DNA of 56,715 bases from Veillonella caviae. Lineage in GTDB: Bacteria; Bacillota; Negativicutes; Veillonellales; Veillonellaceae. Made by a program: the position numbers and the translations under genes. Shown piece after piece: positions 23,127-32,551 of the stretch (position 1 is the first letter of the stretch; each line of letters starts with the position of its first letter). The stretch is taken from contig NZ_RQUY01000008.1 of the NCBI RefSeq assembly GCF_003992125.1, positions 1-56,715 on the forward strand, written 5' to 3'. A model generated the notes under the pieces. That model made no database searches. It was given only the letters and a program-made list of their open reading frames with translations, and was not told the DNA's origin.

Positions 23127-24359
23127 ATGATAAAAACAAAACCGATGGCTACGCTATTATTAGTAGTGATGAGCATTATATTTTTAATTTCATATCCACA
23201 GCGTGATGATGCCTTTTGGGCGTTTGTCATGCATATATCGGGAGCTGGCATGATTGGTGGCCTCGCCGATTGGTATGCGGTGACAGCGCTATTTACAAAG
23301 CCTTTAGGCATACCTTTCAAAACGGCTATTTTGCCGCGTAGTAAAGAACGGCTTATTAAAATAGGGCGTACCATGCTTAGTGAAGAGTTGCTCAGGGTAC
23401 CGCAAATGTACTATGCTATTAAAAAAGAGCGAGTTATGGTGCGCATTATTGAATATAGTCTGAGTCACAATGGAGAACGTCAAATGCGTAATCTCTTGCA
23501 TGGTGTAGTCACTCAAGTGTTGTCTCACATGGATATTGAGCCCATGCGCAAAGAGATTAACAAGGCCGTTTATTGTGGTGTATCTAATTGGAAGGCAACA
23601 CCTTTAGTTATTTTATTTGGTCGCTGTATGTTAGAAAGAAATACGGCTACTGTATTTTGGCTCTATTTTAATCGTACTTGTCAGCGTGTCATTTCATCGA
23701 ATCAGGTATACCCTTATTTGTATCGCGTTATGTTAGATATTATGAAGCGGTATACAAAAAATTCCTTTTTTAGGGAACTGGCCATTGCTTTTGGTGGTGA
23801 TGGACTTTCAGCAGAACGGTTAGTGGAAATGGTGCAGAAGAAGTCGGTAACATTTCTTCAAGAAAATGAATCTCTTGATTCACCATTAGGCAGATATGTG
23901 TGGGGGCAAGCTATCAAGTTTTTCAACAATTTAGAAACGAATCAAGAGTGGCAGAATTTTATTGAAGAACATAAAAATCAGTGGATTCACATGGTTCTTG
24001 ACGAATGGGAAGGCAAACTTATTGACGGTGATACGGTAGATTGGACTCGTATTATGGACATGGTACTACACCGTTTACATGTATTTGGTACAGACGTTTT
24101 GCTAAATCCAGATAAACAAGCTCCATTTGAACGCTTTTTCTTGCTCAGATCTATTTCGTGGCTGCAAAAATTAAACCCTCTCATCGATAGTGTAGTAGGC
24201 GCTGAGTTGTCGCCTTATTCTCCCGATGAGATGACTCGCATTGTGCGTGGTAAATTGTATTATGACCTTCAAATGGTTCGTATCAATGGTTCTTTGGTAG
24301 GTGCTGTGTTAGGTGGGCTGTTCCACGGCATCACAGTATTCATTAAGGGGGTGATTTGA
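23127..24359 (+). CDS. DUF445 family membrane-associated protein (first copy)
   Basis: About 410 residues. ATG 23127 gives a 7-bp SD spacing (AGGAT); GTG 23124 also fits. There is an N-terminal membrane helix, then the DUF445 signature GGLADWYAVTALFTKPLGIPFKTAILPRSKERL. A long, mostly helical middle follows, and the C-terminus is VRINGSLVGAVLGGLFHGI, which forms a second membrane hairpin. Function unknown. Overlaps the next gene by one base. Confidence 0.85.
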   Translation: MIKTKPMATLLLVVMSIIFLISYPQRDDAFWAFVMHISGAGMIGGLADWYAVTALFTKPLGIPFKTAILPRSKERLIKIGRTMLSEELLRVPQMYYAIKKERVMVRIIEYSLSHNGERQMRNLLHGVVTQVLSHMDIEPMRKEINKAVYCGVSNWKATPLVILFGRCMLERNTATVFWLYFNRTCQRVISSNQVYPYLYRVMLDIMKRYTKNSFFRELAIAFGGDGLSAERLVEMVQKKSVTFLQENESLDSPLGRYVWGQAIKFFNNLETNQEWQNFIEEHKNQWIHMVLDEWEGKLIDGDTVDWTRIMDMVLHRLHVFGTDVLLNPDKQAPFERFFLLRSISWLQKLNPLIDSVVGAELSPYSPDEMTRIVRGKLYYDLQMVRINGSLVGAVLGGLFHGITVFIKGVI

Positions 24360-25669
24360 TGGTTCGTTCTTGTAAATGGATGACGCCAAAACAGAGGGCT
24401 AATACGATTCTTGCCATCACTGCAGTACTCTATGTGATTGTGTTTATAGGGCAATTTTTTTACGATGGTGAAAGTTGGTATCAGCCACTCTATTGGGCTG
24501 TGCAATCAGCTCTTATTGGAGGCGTAGCGGACTGGTTTGCCGTAACGGCTTTATTTCGCAAGCCTCTTGGTTTTCCCTATCATACGGCACTTATTCCGCG
24601 TAACAAAAATCGTCTGATTAATGGAATTATCCAATTAGTGGAAACAAAGATGCTCACTAAAGAGCGCTGTCGCACATTGTTACGCAATGTAGAATTCGTA
24701 CCATTGTTGGAACGATTTTTGCTTTCACCAGAAGGACAGAGGGCAGCTCGATTAGTCATTCACCAAGGATTGCAGTTGTTGTGGCAATCGCAACATGCAT
24801 CGGAATGGGGACAATGGGGGGCTGCGCGAATCCGAGAATTGTTGCGCAAGCATTCCCTTGTACCTGTATTAAAACATGTTTTGTTAGATTTATGTGAGCA
24901 TAATCGCTATGAACCGATGGTGGTACAAGTGCTCAGTGTGGTGCAGTCGCGCATTAATCATCCGGCTATGATAACATGGCTCACTGCAGTGGTGGCAGAG
25001 GAAGCTCATAAGAAGAAACGAAAGGGATTTTTAACAGATTTACTCATTTCCGTATCGGAAGCTACGGATGTTATCAATTATCGTGAATTAGCAGAATCGA
25101 TCATTCAAGAAACGTATGCTATGCTAGAAACTTGGAAAAGACCTAACAGTCCGGAAAGAACAGCATGGCTGCGCCAATGGGTAGGTCCTATCCGCAATAT
25201 GGAGGACAATGAAGAAGTGTGCATCGCGCTTGATGAAGCGTGGCAACGTTGGATTCGCGAACAAGATTGGGAATCTGTTATCGAACATCACATTTGTCCT
25301 TATATGGATGAATTATTAATCGTCGGTGATGAAAAAGGTGAAACTCCAGCTCAGGTTCTAGTCAATGTTATTCTTGGACTGTGGCATGTGTATGGTAAAG
25401 ATGAGGATTTACGCCATCGTATTGAACATACCATTCAAGACATTGCACAATATGTACTAGAACATGGTTATGATCTTATTGAAACCGTTATCCGCCAGGT
25501 GTTGGGTGGCTTGAGTACGGATAAATTTATCTACTTTATCGAATCAAAAGTAGAAGACGATTTAAGCTGGATTCGTATCAATGGTGCCATTGTTGGCGCT
25601 GTGGCAGGATTAGTGACGTGGTCACTCCTTGAATTTTTATATGTGCCACTGTTGGCGGTGTTCATGTAG
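24359..25669 (+). CDS. DUF445 family membrane-associated protein (second copy)
   Basis: 436 residues, a paralogue of the preceding product. Two N-terminal membrane helices, GGVADWFAVTALFRKPLGFPYHTALIPRNKNRL, a helical middle, and C-terminal WIRINGAIVGAVAGLVTWSLLEF. ATG 24359 follows AGGGGGTGA and overlaps the previous stop (TGATG), so the pair is translationally coupled and may form a hetero-oligomer. Confidence 0.85.
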   Translation: MVRSCKWMTPKQRANTILAITAVLYVIVFIGQFFYDGESWYQPLYWAVQSALIGGVADWFAVTALFRKPLGFPYHTALIPRNKNRLINGIIQLVETKMLTKERCRTLLRNVEFVPLLERFLLSPEGQRAARLVIHQGLQLLWQSQHASEWGQWGAARIRELLRKHSLVPVLKHVLLDLCEHNRYEPMVVQVLSVVQSRINHPAMITWLTAVVAEEAHKKKRKGFLTDLLISVSEATDVINYRELAESIIQETYAMLETWKRPNSPERTAWLRQWVGPIRNMEDNEEVCIALDEAWQRWIREQDWESVIEHHICPYMDELLIVGDEKGETPAQVLVNVILGLWHVYGKDEDLRHRIEHTIQDIAQYVLEHGYDLIETVIRQVLGGLSTDKFIYFIESKVEDDLSWIRINGAIVGAVAGLVTWSLLEFLYVPLLAVFM

Positions 25670-25737
25670 TCTATTGAATATATCGCCTTTAGTAACAACA
25701 CTTTTTGTCTATCCGCAAAGTTGCTTTAAATAAGTTT

Positions 25738-25782
25738 AAACCGCAATAACCCCAGTAATTTACTGAGTTTATTGCGGTTTTT
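25738..25782 (+). terminator. Terminator after the DUF445 operon
   Basis: AAACCGCAATAA (25738-25749) pairs with TTATTGCGGTTT (25769-25780) with an inner CAGTA/TACTG stem and a T-run. Confidence 0.9.
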
Positions 25783-25830
25783 ACACACATTTTTTATCTT
25801 ATAATCCATAGCTAAATAGTTATAGTATAT

Positions 25831-25870
25831 AAAAAAGAGCAGTATCTCTTATAGAGGTGCTGCTCTTTTT
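25831..25870. terminator. Bidirectional terminator
   Basis: AAAAAGAGCAG...CTGCTCTTTTT with an inner CTCT/AGAG stem, T-rich on both strands. It lies between convergent units (DUF445 operon and the minus-strand two-component system). Confidence 0.9.
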
Positions 25871-25961
25871 GTTAATATTATAGGTTATACATGCTGAGTG
25901 AACAGAGTTTTGACATATACAAATATCACACATTTTGTATTTGATATACGCTTTTGGGTGA

Positions 25962-27365
25962 TTATTGTAAAGCTTGATTTGTTAATGGTAATGTAATGGT
26001 GAAAGTAGTAAATACATTTGGTTCGCTTTTGGCTATAATTGTGCCGTGATGCAAACGAACTACTTTATCTACGAAATATAAACCTAAGCCAATGCCATGA
26101 TTAGATTTTTTGTTTCTGGACTGTTCTGTTTGATACATTCGGTGGAAGATTTGTGTTAGATTTTCCTCTTCTATGCCAATACCATTGTCTGTTACTTCTA
26201 TTACTAGATAATAATTATTACGTTTTGCCGTAATTGTTATAGTTGACTTTGTAAATTTGATGGCATTATCGATGAGATTTGTTATTGTTCGGCGTAATGA
26301 AATTTCATGGCCTGTAATGGTTAAGTCCTCCGCTATGGATGCATTAATAGTGATATTTTTCTCTGCACAAAGCCGTGTGTAATCATAAACAATATTGTTT
26401 AGCATAGATGTTATATTGACTGAGGATGCATTTATTTCGTAATTATTTTCTAGTCTGGCTACATCTAGTAATTGTGAAACTAGGGAAGACATAAATTTAG
26501 CTTGTTCGAGAATGTGGGTCATTCCTTCACGCATTTCATCTAAGGTTTTTGCGTATTTTATGCCATATTCGCTTTCTGCTTGGATAACAGAAATTGGTGT
26601 ACGCAATTCATGAGAAACGTCAGAACTAAACTGTTTTTCTCGATTGGATGAATCCTCTAATCCAGATAACATGCGGTTAAAGGTTGTTGTTAATTCGTAC
26701 ACCTCATCTTTTGCGATTTCTGGTAGTTCGATACGACGGCTTAAGTCGTTGTTTTTACCGATGACTTTAGCTGTATGTGTTAGTTTTCGCAAAGGTTTTA
26801 AGCCTTGTTTAATGAATAAATAACCACCAAGAGATGATACTACTAGTGCAATAATATTGCCTAATAGTAATGCATAAATTGTCTTCCCTTTTTTGGCGGT
26901 AATTTTTTGACTTGCAATAGCTCTTAAATATCCGCGGTAATTGGGGGCATTAATAGGCACATCATAATAGTAGAACGTTAAACCATTCGACTCAATTTCA
27001 CCGACTCGACCTAGTGAAATGGTAGATCGATTAGGAAAACCATCTGGTGCATAGCCTTTGGTAATCATACCATCTTCTGTGTAAACTAGATAGAAGATAC
27101 CATCTTCATATGGTTTAAACTTTCGAATATCGGTAGACATCATTAACGTTTGCTGTTGTAAACGGTCTCGAATTTCTATCGCGTCTACAGCGCCTATGTA
27201 ATTATAATAGAAAATAGACATAGAAATCAGCAGAGTGCACAAGAACAGTGAGTACCACAACATAATTTTGAACGTCAGTGGGATGCGATTCCATAAATGG
27301 GCAAGAGCACCCGACATAGAATTGAGGTCATGGTCCTTTTGATTAGATTTCTGTTTTGAGGACAT
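25962..27365 (-). CDS. Sensor histidine kinase
   Basis: 467 residues. Cytoplasmic N-terminus of about 30 residues, transmembrane helix 1 (about 33-55), an extracytoplasmic domain of about 110 residues containing TMISLGRVGEIESNG-like beta structure, transmembrane helix 2 (about 165-185), HAMP, HisKA with His252 in SSDVSHELRTPISV, and HATPase_c with LIDNAIKFTK, TDNGIGI and GIGLGLYFV. Overall ArlS/CusS-like; the signal is unknown. It overlaps its regulator gene by 23 bases. Confidence 0.92.
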   Translation of the reverse strand: MSSKQKSNQKDHDLNSMSGALAHLWNRIPLTFKIMLWYSLFLCTLLISMSIFYYNYIGAVDAIEIRDRLQQQTLMMSTDIRKFKPYEDGIFYLVYTEDGMITKGYAPDGFPNRSTISLGRVGEIESNGLTFYYYDVPINAPNYRGYLRAIASQKITAKKGKTIYALLLGNIIALVVSSLGGYLFIKQGLKPLRKLTHTAKVIGKNNDLSRRIELPEIAKDEVYELTTTFNRMLSGLEDSSNREKQFSSDVSHELRTPISVIQAESEYGIKYAKTLDEMREGMTHILEQAKFMSSLVSQLLDVARLENNYEINASSVNITSMLNNIVYDYTRLCAEKNITINASIAEDLTITGHEISLRRTITNLIDNAIKFTKSTITITAKRNNYYLVIEVTDNGIGIEEENLTQIFHRMYQTEQSRNKKSNHGIGLGLYFVDKVVRLHHGTIIAKSEPNVFTTFTITLPLTNQALQ

Positions 27366-28017
27366 AACCTACTCCGCGAACAGTTTGAATGAGTTTCACA
27401 TGCTCATCGGTGTCGACTTTCTTGCGAAGCTCTTTGATATATACGTCGATGAGATTAGAATAGCTTTCATAATCGTATTCCCATACATGATCGAGAATTT
27501 GTTGACGAGATAATACGATATTTTCATTGCTTGCTAAAAAGTAGAGTAAATCGAATTCCTTAGCTGTTAGTGTAATCGTTTCTCCATCGCGTTTTACCGT
27601 ACGTTGTGGCACGTTAATAGTCAAAGGACCAACGGTGATATCATTTTGAGCGTGGCGTGCATTACGGCGTGCTAAGGCATAAATGCGTGCGGTTAATTCT
27701 TCGAGATCAAATGGTTTTACCAAATAATCGTCAGCCCCCGTGTTAAGACCGGTTACCTTATCTTGTAAGGAATCTTTGGCAGTTAACAATAATACTGGTG
27801 TAGTATGACCTTCGTTACGCATTTGTGCTAATGCACTAATACCGTCTAATACAGGCATCATAATATCCATAATAATAACGTCATAACTAGATGTATTAAC
27901 GTAGTCGATAGCTTGCTGACCGTTGAAACATGTATCTACAGTCATGTTTTCAGCTCTCAAGTACTTGGCGGTAATACCGTTCAGCATTTCCTCGTCTTCT
28001 ACTAATAAAATTTTCAT
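27343..28017 (-). CDS. OmpR-family response regulator
   Basis: 224 residues. Receiver domain with E7/D8, phosphoacceptor D51 (VIIMDIMMP) and Lys in the LVKPFDLEEL motif, then a winged-helix output domain ending TVRGVGYVL. AAGGAGAA precedes ATG. Cotranscribed with the kinase at 25962; divergent from the fumarate reductase operon across about 800 bp that contains Fur-like dyads. Confidence 0.93.
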   Translation of the reverse strand: MKILLVEDEEMLNGITAKYLRAENMTVDTCFNGQQAIDYVNTSSYDVIIMDIMMPVLDGISALAQMRNEGHTTPVLLLTAKDSLQDKVTGLNTGADDYLVKPFDLEELTARIYALARRNARHAQNDITVGPLTINVPQRTVKRDGETITLTAKEFDLLYFLASNENIVLSRQQILDHVWEYDYESYSNLIDVYIKELRKKVDTDEHVKLIQTVRGVGYVLKTEI

Positions 28018-28301
28018 ATATTCATTCTCCTTATGTACAATTATAATTAGTTTTCAATCACATATATAATAACTATAATATGCGTCTCTCCATGAAAACT
28101 TTCGCATAAAACAATTAGTTAGTAATCATATGATTACTAACTATATATATTATATAACTAAATCTATTTATTGTCATACCTTATACAAATGTAATGAGTA
28201 AAAAATGAACATTATAACTATATCGAAGATTGCTGTATATGCATAGATAAGCAGCAAATTACGAAATTTAGATGTTGTAAAAGAAATCACAAAAAAAAAT
28301 A

Positions 28302-28607
28302 TGATAATATTTATCAAAAAATAAAACCATACTGAAATCGAGAGGTTTTGATGTAAAATTTTCTTTTAAAATCGAGGTGTTTTTAGTAGGAATTTAAAAG
28401 TTTTGATGAGTATTCATAGAGATAGAAATAGAGAACAATCAGATAATATGCATATTTATCGGATATTAGTAAGATTGAGAATTGGGAAAAAATTCGGAAG
28501 CGAACAGCTATAAAGGATATACATAAAAGTAAATAGAATTACATTAGTTTCTAATTCAATTGTTTGCAATTTATCAAGCAAAATATGTATTGATAGAGAA
28601 TATCAAT
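28302..28607. promoter_or_regulatory. Three dyad sites in the regulator / fumarate reductase divergent region
   Basis: TGATAATATTTATCA (28302-28316) matches the 7-1-7 Fur dyad TGATAATnATTATCA at all but one position. GATAATATGCATATTTATC (28442-28460) is a second imperfect dyad of similar composition, and ATTGATA-GAGAA-TATCAAT (28589-28607) is a perfect one. The rest of this 800-bp region is very AT-rich and holds no gene that I can see. Confidence 0.5.
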
Positions 28608-28686
28608 TAAAACCATTAAAATTAATTATGCATAATAAGATTTAGACATACGGTGAAATGCTATCTATAATTATATGTAAAGCTAT

Positions 28687-28718
28687 AGAAAAATCCCACA
28701 AATGTGAGGTTTTTCTTT
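28687..28718 (+). terminator. Leader hairpin with T-run before the fumarate reductase operon
   Basis: GAAAAATCCCACA (28688-28700) pairs with TGTGAGGTTTTTC (28703-28715) with two mismatches, then TTTAA. It may terminate upstream transcription or attenuate the operon. Confidence 0.55.
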
Positions 28719-28816
28719 AAGGAAAAATGATTAGGTTATCAAAAATTTTTATAAGGTTTTTGAATCTAGATAGTCTAAGAAATTTTCTTATTATAGGTAG
28801 TTATGAGGAGGTCAAT

Positions 28817-30535
28817 ATGGAACAGTTTGATGTTCTAGTAGTAGGTAGCGGTGGCGCTGGTATGCGTGCGGCTTTAGAAGTTGGTCGTCGCAAAGGCTTA
28901 AAAGTAGCACTTATTACTAAAATTTTCCCAACCCGTTCAGCAACAGCAATGGCACAAGGTGGTGTTAACGCGTGCTTGAACAATGTAGCACCAGAAGATA
29001 CTATCGAAACACATACATTCGATACAGTAAAAGGTTCTGACTATCTTGGTGACCAAGATGCTATCGAATTCTTCTGCTCTCGTTGTCCAGAAGGCGTACT
29101 TGAAATGGACCACATGGGTGCTCCATTCTCTCGTACTGAAGAAAATAAAATTGCGCAACGTAACTTTGGTGGTCAATCTTATCCACGTACTTGCTACTCT
29201 GCGGATAAAACTGGTCACGTTATTTTGCACACTACTTACGAACAATGCTTGAAAGAAGGCGTAAACTTCTTACAAGAGTGGTACCTTTTAGATCTTGTTA
29301 AATCTGCAGATGGTCGTGTAGGCGGTGCTGTAGTATGGAACATGAAAGAAGGTCGTGTAGAACAAATTAAAGCGAAAGCTATCATCCTTTCCACAGGTGG
29401 TGCTGGTCGTGTGTTCTGGACTCGTACAACAAACCCATTCCTTTCTACAGGCGATGGTATGGCAGTTGCATTCCGTGCAGGTTCTGCATTAAAAGATATG
29501 GAAATGATTCAATTCCATCCAACTGGTCTTGGTCGTACAGGTATCTTGATGTCTGAAGCGGTTCGTGGTGAAGGTGGTTATCTTCTTAACGCTGAAGGCG
29601 AACGTTTCATGAAAAAATATGCGCCAAATAAAATGGAATTGGCATCCCGTGACGTTGTAGCGAAAGCTATCGAAGATGAAATCGCTGCAGGTCGTGGTTT
29701 CGGTTCTGGTCTTAACGCATATGTAGTAGCTGACCTTCGTCACTTAGGCCCAGAAGTTATCATCGAAAAACTTCATGGTATCCGTGACTTGGCATTATGC
29801 TTCGAGCACTGCGATCCATTGACTCAACCAGTACCTATCCGTCCTACATGTCACTATATCATGGGTGGTATCGACGTAGTAGATTACAAAACTTGTGCTA
29901 CTGCATTACCAGGTTTATTCGCATCTGGCGAAGCTTCCTGTATCTCCATCCACGGTGCTAACCGCTTGGGTGGTAACTCCCTTGCTGACGGCGTAGTATT
30001 TGGTAAAGTATCTGGTGCTGGCGCAGCAGACTATGCTGAGACTAATGAACAACCAAATGTGGATGCAGAATTGGCTGCAAAAGCAAAAGAATGGGAAGAC
30101 AAATTCGTTGAAGTAACGACTCGCGAAGGTGGTCGTCCTGTAGTAGAAATCCGCGATGCATTGGCTAATGCAATGTGGAACAAAGTAGGTATCTTCCGTA
30201 ATGAAGAAGGTATTACTGAAGCATTAACAGAAATCAATCAATTGATTGAAGAATATAAAACTTGTTATGTAGGTGACCCTGATCGTACTTATAACATGGC
30301 TTTCGTAAACTATTGTGAAATCGGCTCCATGTTGACTGTAGCAAAAGCTATTGCAATGGGCGCTTTACACCGTCGCGAATCTCGTGGCGCTCACGTTCGT
30401 GAAGATTTCCCTAAACGTAATGATGAAAGATATTTAAAACACTCTTTGATCAGCTTGAACGCAGATGGCGAATATGAATTATCCGAACGCGATGTAGTGT
30501 TCACTAAATACGAACCACAAGAAAGGAAGTACTAA
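28817..30535 (+). CDS. frdA: Fumarate reductase / succinate dehydrogenase flavoprotein subunit
   Basis: 572 residues from ATG 28817 behind GAGGAGG (28805-28811); a longer frame from 28727 lacks an SD and a conserved start. N-terminal FAD fold VVGSGGAGMRAALEVG and SATAMAQGGVNACLN (the flavin His of classical enzymes is not obvious in this stretch, so covalent attachment is uncertain). HPTGLG, the substrate-binding HGANRLGGNSLADGVVFG, and C-terminal ESRGAHVREDFPKRND are intact. In fermenting anaerobes it reduces fumarate to succinate at the end of the succinate-propionate route. Strong codon bias indicates high expression. The next gene follows after one base. Confidence 0.93.
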   Translation: MEQFDVLVVGSGGAGMRAALEVGRRKGLKVALITKIFPTRSATAMAQGGVNACLNNVAPEDTIETHTFDTVKGSDYLGDQDAIEFFCSRCPEGVLEMDHMGAPFSRTEENKIAQRNFGGQSYPRTCYSADKTGHVILHTTYEQCLKEGVNFLQEWYLLDLVKSADGRVGGAVVWNMKEGRVEQIKAKAIILSTGGAGRVFWTRTTNPFLSTGDGMAVAFRAGSALKDMEMIQFHPTGLGRTGILMSEAVRGEGGYLLNAEGERFMKKYAPNKMELASRDVVAKAIEDEIAAGRGFGSGLNAYVVADLRHLGPEVIIEKLHGIRDLALCFEHCDPLTQPVPIRPTCHYIMGGIDVVDYKTCATALPGLFASGEASCISIHGANRLGGNSLADGVVFGKVSGAGAADYAETNEQPNVDAELAAKAKEWEDKFVEVTTREGGRPVVEIRDALANAMWNKVGIFRNEEGITEALTEINQLIEEYKTCYVGDPDRTYNMAFVNYCEIGSMLTVAKAIAMGALHRRESRGAHVREDFPKRNDERYLKHSLISLNADGEYELSERDVVFTKYEPQERKY

Positions 30536-30536
30536 G

Positions 30537-31499
30537 ATGAGACAAATCACCTATCATATCCACCGTTACCAAAATGGTCGCGCGTTTGTACAAACTTTCA
30601 AATTCGACTATGAAGCTGACCGTACAATCCTTTGGGGTCTTCAAAAAATCAAAGATACTCAAGATCCAACATTAACATTCTTGGCAGCTTGCCGTTCCGC
30701 AGTTTGCGGTGCTTGCTCCATCCGTGTTAATGGGGAAGCTATGCTTGGTTGCGAAGCTAAAATCGACGAATTAACTGAACGTTATGGTACAGATGAATTG
30801 ACTATTGCTCCAATTGGTAACTTCAAAGTTCTTCGTGACTTAGTTGTAGATTGGGAATCCAAAGTGGATCGCCTCAAAACAGTGGCTCCTTGGATTTTCC
30901 TTAAATCTGAATTCAATGAAGGCGACAAACTCGTTCGTCAAACTCCAGCAGACTTCAAAAAATTCGTTGCTGGTACAGAATGTATCCTTTGCGGTTGCTG
31001 TGCATCTGAATGTAATAAATTGACAGCAAAACAAGATGATTTCTTGGAACCATATGTGTTTACAAAAGCTAACCGTTTTGTATTGGATAGCCGTGATGAC
31101 GCACCTATGGCGCACATTCAACCTGCATTTGATAATGGACTTTGGAAATGCGTTCATTGTATGAACTGTATCTCTCGTTGTCCAAAACACTTAAAACCTG
31201 CTCAAGATATTTCCAACTTGCGTAAAGAAGCTACTAAAGCTGGTCTTACTAACAGCAAAGGTGTTCGTCACGCAGTGGCTTTCAAAGAAGACCTTTACAA
31301 AACTGGTCGCTTGAAAGAAGTTTCTATGAGTTTGAAATCCGATGGTATCGTGGATTCCGCTAAACAAGCATTCTATGCATTACGTTTGTGGAAACACAGC
31401 AAAATCGACCCATTTGAACTCATCGTACCTCAAAAACCAGTAAATGGTATCGACGGTGTTCGCCGACTTATGAAAGCAGCTGAGGAGGTAAACAAATAA
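30537..31499 (+). CDS. frdB: Fumarate reductase / succinate dehydrogenase iron-sulfur subunit
   Basis: 320 residues. The N-terminal plant-type [2Fe-2S] domain has ACRSAVCGACSIRVNG and a later LGC; the C-terminal domain has CILCGCCASECN and CVHCMNCISRCPKHLKP for the [4Fe-4S]/[3Fe-4S]-type clusters. It is longer than classical 240-residue subunits by a C-terminal helical extension of about 80 residues, like the type-E enzymes that dock a CCG-domain protein. The stop overlaps the next start by one base. Confidence 0.93.
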   Translation: MRQITYHIHRYQNGRAFVQTFKFDYEADRTILWGLQKIKDTQDPTLTFLAACRSAVCGACSIRVNGEAMLGCEAKIDELTERYGTDELTIAPIGNFKVLRDLVVDWESKVDRLKTVAPWIFLKSEFNEGDKLVRQTPADFKKFVAGTECILCGCCASECNKLTAKQDDFLEPYVFTKANRFVLDSRDDAPMAHIQPAFDNGLWKCVHCMNCISRCPKHLKPAQDISNLRKEATKAGLTNSKGVRHAVAFKEDLYKTGRLKEVSMSLKSDGIVDSAKQAFYALRLWKHSKIDPFELIVPQKPVNGIDGVRRLMKAAEEVNK

Positions 31500-32374
31500 T
31501 GAAATACGCATTTTTCCCTGGTTGCGTTCTTGAAAGCGCTGCCAAAGAAGACTACTTAGCAACTGTTGCAGTAGCTAAAAAATTGGGCATCGAATTAGAA
31601 GAGCTTGATGGTTGGACTTGCTGCGGTGCGTCCCACGTTCAAGATATTGCTCCTGAAATCACATTAGCTACTAATGCTCGTAATATCGCTTTAGCAGAAG
31701 AAAAAGGTCTTAACCTTTTAACTGTATGTAACACTTGTACTTTAATGCTTCGTGAAGCTAAAAATGAATTAGATAGCAACGAAAAAGAAAAAGAAGAAGT
31801 GAACAAAAAATTGGCTCAAATCGGTAAACAATACCGCGGTACTACTGATATTACTCATTTCTTATGGGTTCTTATCCGCGATTACGGTTTGGACAAATTG
31901 AAAGCAAAAGTTGTAAAACCATTAACTGGTTTGCGTGTAGCTGAATATTATGGTTGTCATATTCTTCGTCCTCAAACTGAAATGGGGTTTGAAGATTATC
32001 AAATGCCTACATCTTTAGCAGATTTGATTTCTGCTATCGGCGCTACACCAATCGACTTCTCCCGTAAACTCGATTGCTGTGGTTTCCATGCTGTATATCC
32101 TGCACATGATTCTGTAATGCAAATGACTGGTTCTATCAACAAAGATGCAGCTACAGAAGGCGCTGATTGCGTAGTGACTCCTTGCCCACTTTGCCAAATG
32201 CAATTGGATATGTTCCAAAAAGAAGCAAAAGCAGTAGTAGGTGCAGATAAAGACATGCCAATCTTGCATATGTCTCAATTAGTTGGTTTAGCTTTGGGTA
32301 TCACTCCAGAAGAAATGGGTATGCCTAAACGCCACTTAACTGACACAGCAGCAGTTACTAAATTTGTTGGTTAA
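31499..32374 (+). CDS. CCG-domain subunit of fumarate reductase (SdhE/HdrB/TfrB-like)
   Basis: 291 residues with two cysteine-rich CCG domains: FFPGC...WTCCGASHVQD...CNTC in the first half and YYGCH...LDCCGFHAVY...CPLC in the second. Such proteins bind a non-cubane [4Fe-4S] cluster in heterodisulfide reductase and replace the cytochrome b anchor in type-E succinate:quinone oxidoreductases, which use amphipathic helices to reach the membrane. The operon position after frdAB makes this the third subunit. No membrane helix or haem-ligand histidines of a FrdC/SdhC appear in the window. Confidence 0.88.
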   Translation: MKYAFFPGCVLESAAKEDYLATVAVAKKLGIELEELDGWTCCGASHVQDIAPEITLATNARNIALAEEKGLNLLTVCNTCTLMLREAKNELDSNEKEKEEVNKKLAQIGKQYRGTTDITHFLWVLIRDYGLDKLKAKVVKPLTGLRVAEYYGCHILRPQTEMGFEDYQMPTSLADLISAIGATPIDFSRKLDCCGFHAVYPAHDSVMQMTGSINKDAATEGADCVVTPCPLCQMQLDMFQKEAKAVVGADKDMPILHMSQLVGLALGITPEEMGMPKRHLTDTAAVTKFVG

Positions 32375-32464
32375 TTCGTTTGATTTAGACTTTTAACGTA
32401 TGTAAATTCGTCGCAGAAGTTTCTTGTATTAGTCTAAATCCAAACCTATTATCATAATTACCGT

Positions 32465-32500
32465 AAATACCCTCTCCTATATTGGAGGGGGTATTTATTT
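32465..32500 (+). terminator. Terminator of the fumarate reductase operon
   Basis: AAATACCCTCTCC (32465-32477) pairs with GGAGGGGGTATTT (32484-32496), then ATTTTG. An additional dyad GATTTAGACT/AGTCTAAATC (32382-32391 with 32431-32440) lies between the stop codon and this stem. Confidence 0.85.
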
Positions 32501-32551
32501 TGTAATGTTTGGTATATAATGTGAAAGTTAGTAGGTTGTTATGGAGGGGCT

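Noticed and set aside
28727-28816. N-terminal extension of FrdA by 30 residues
   Set aside because: The extension has no SD and overlaps the leader hairpin region, while ATG 28817 has GAGGAGG and matches the family N-terminus.
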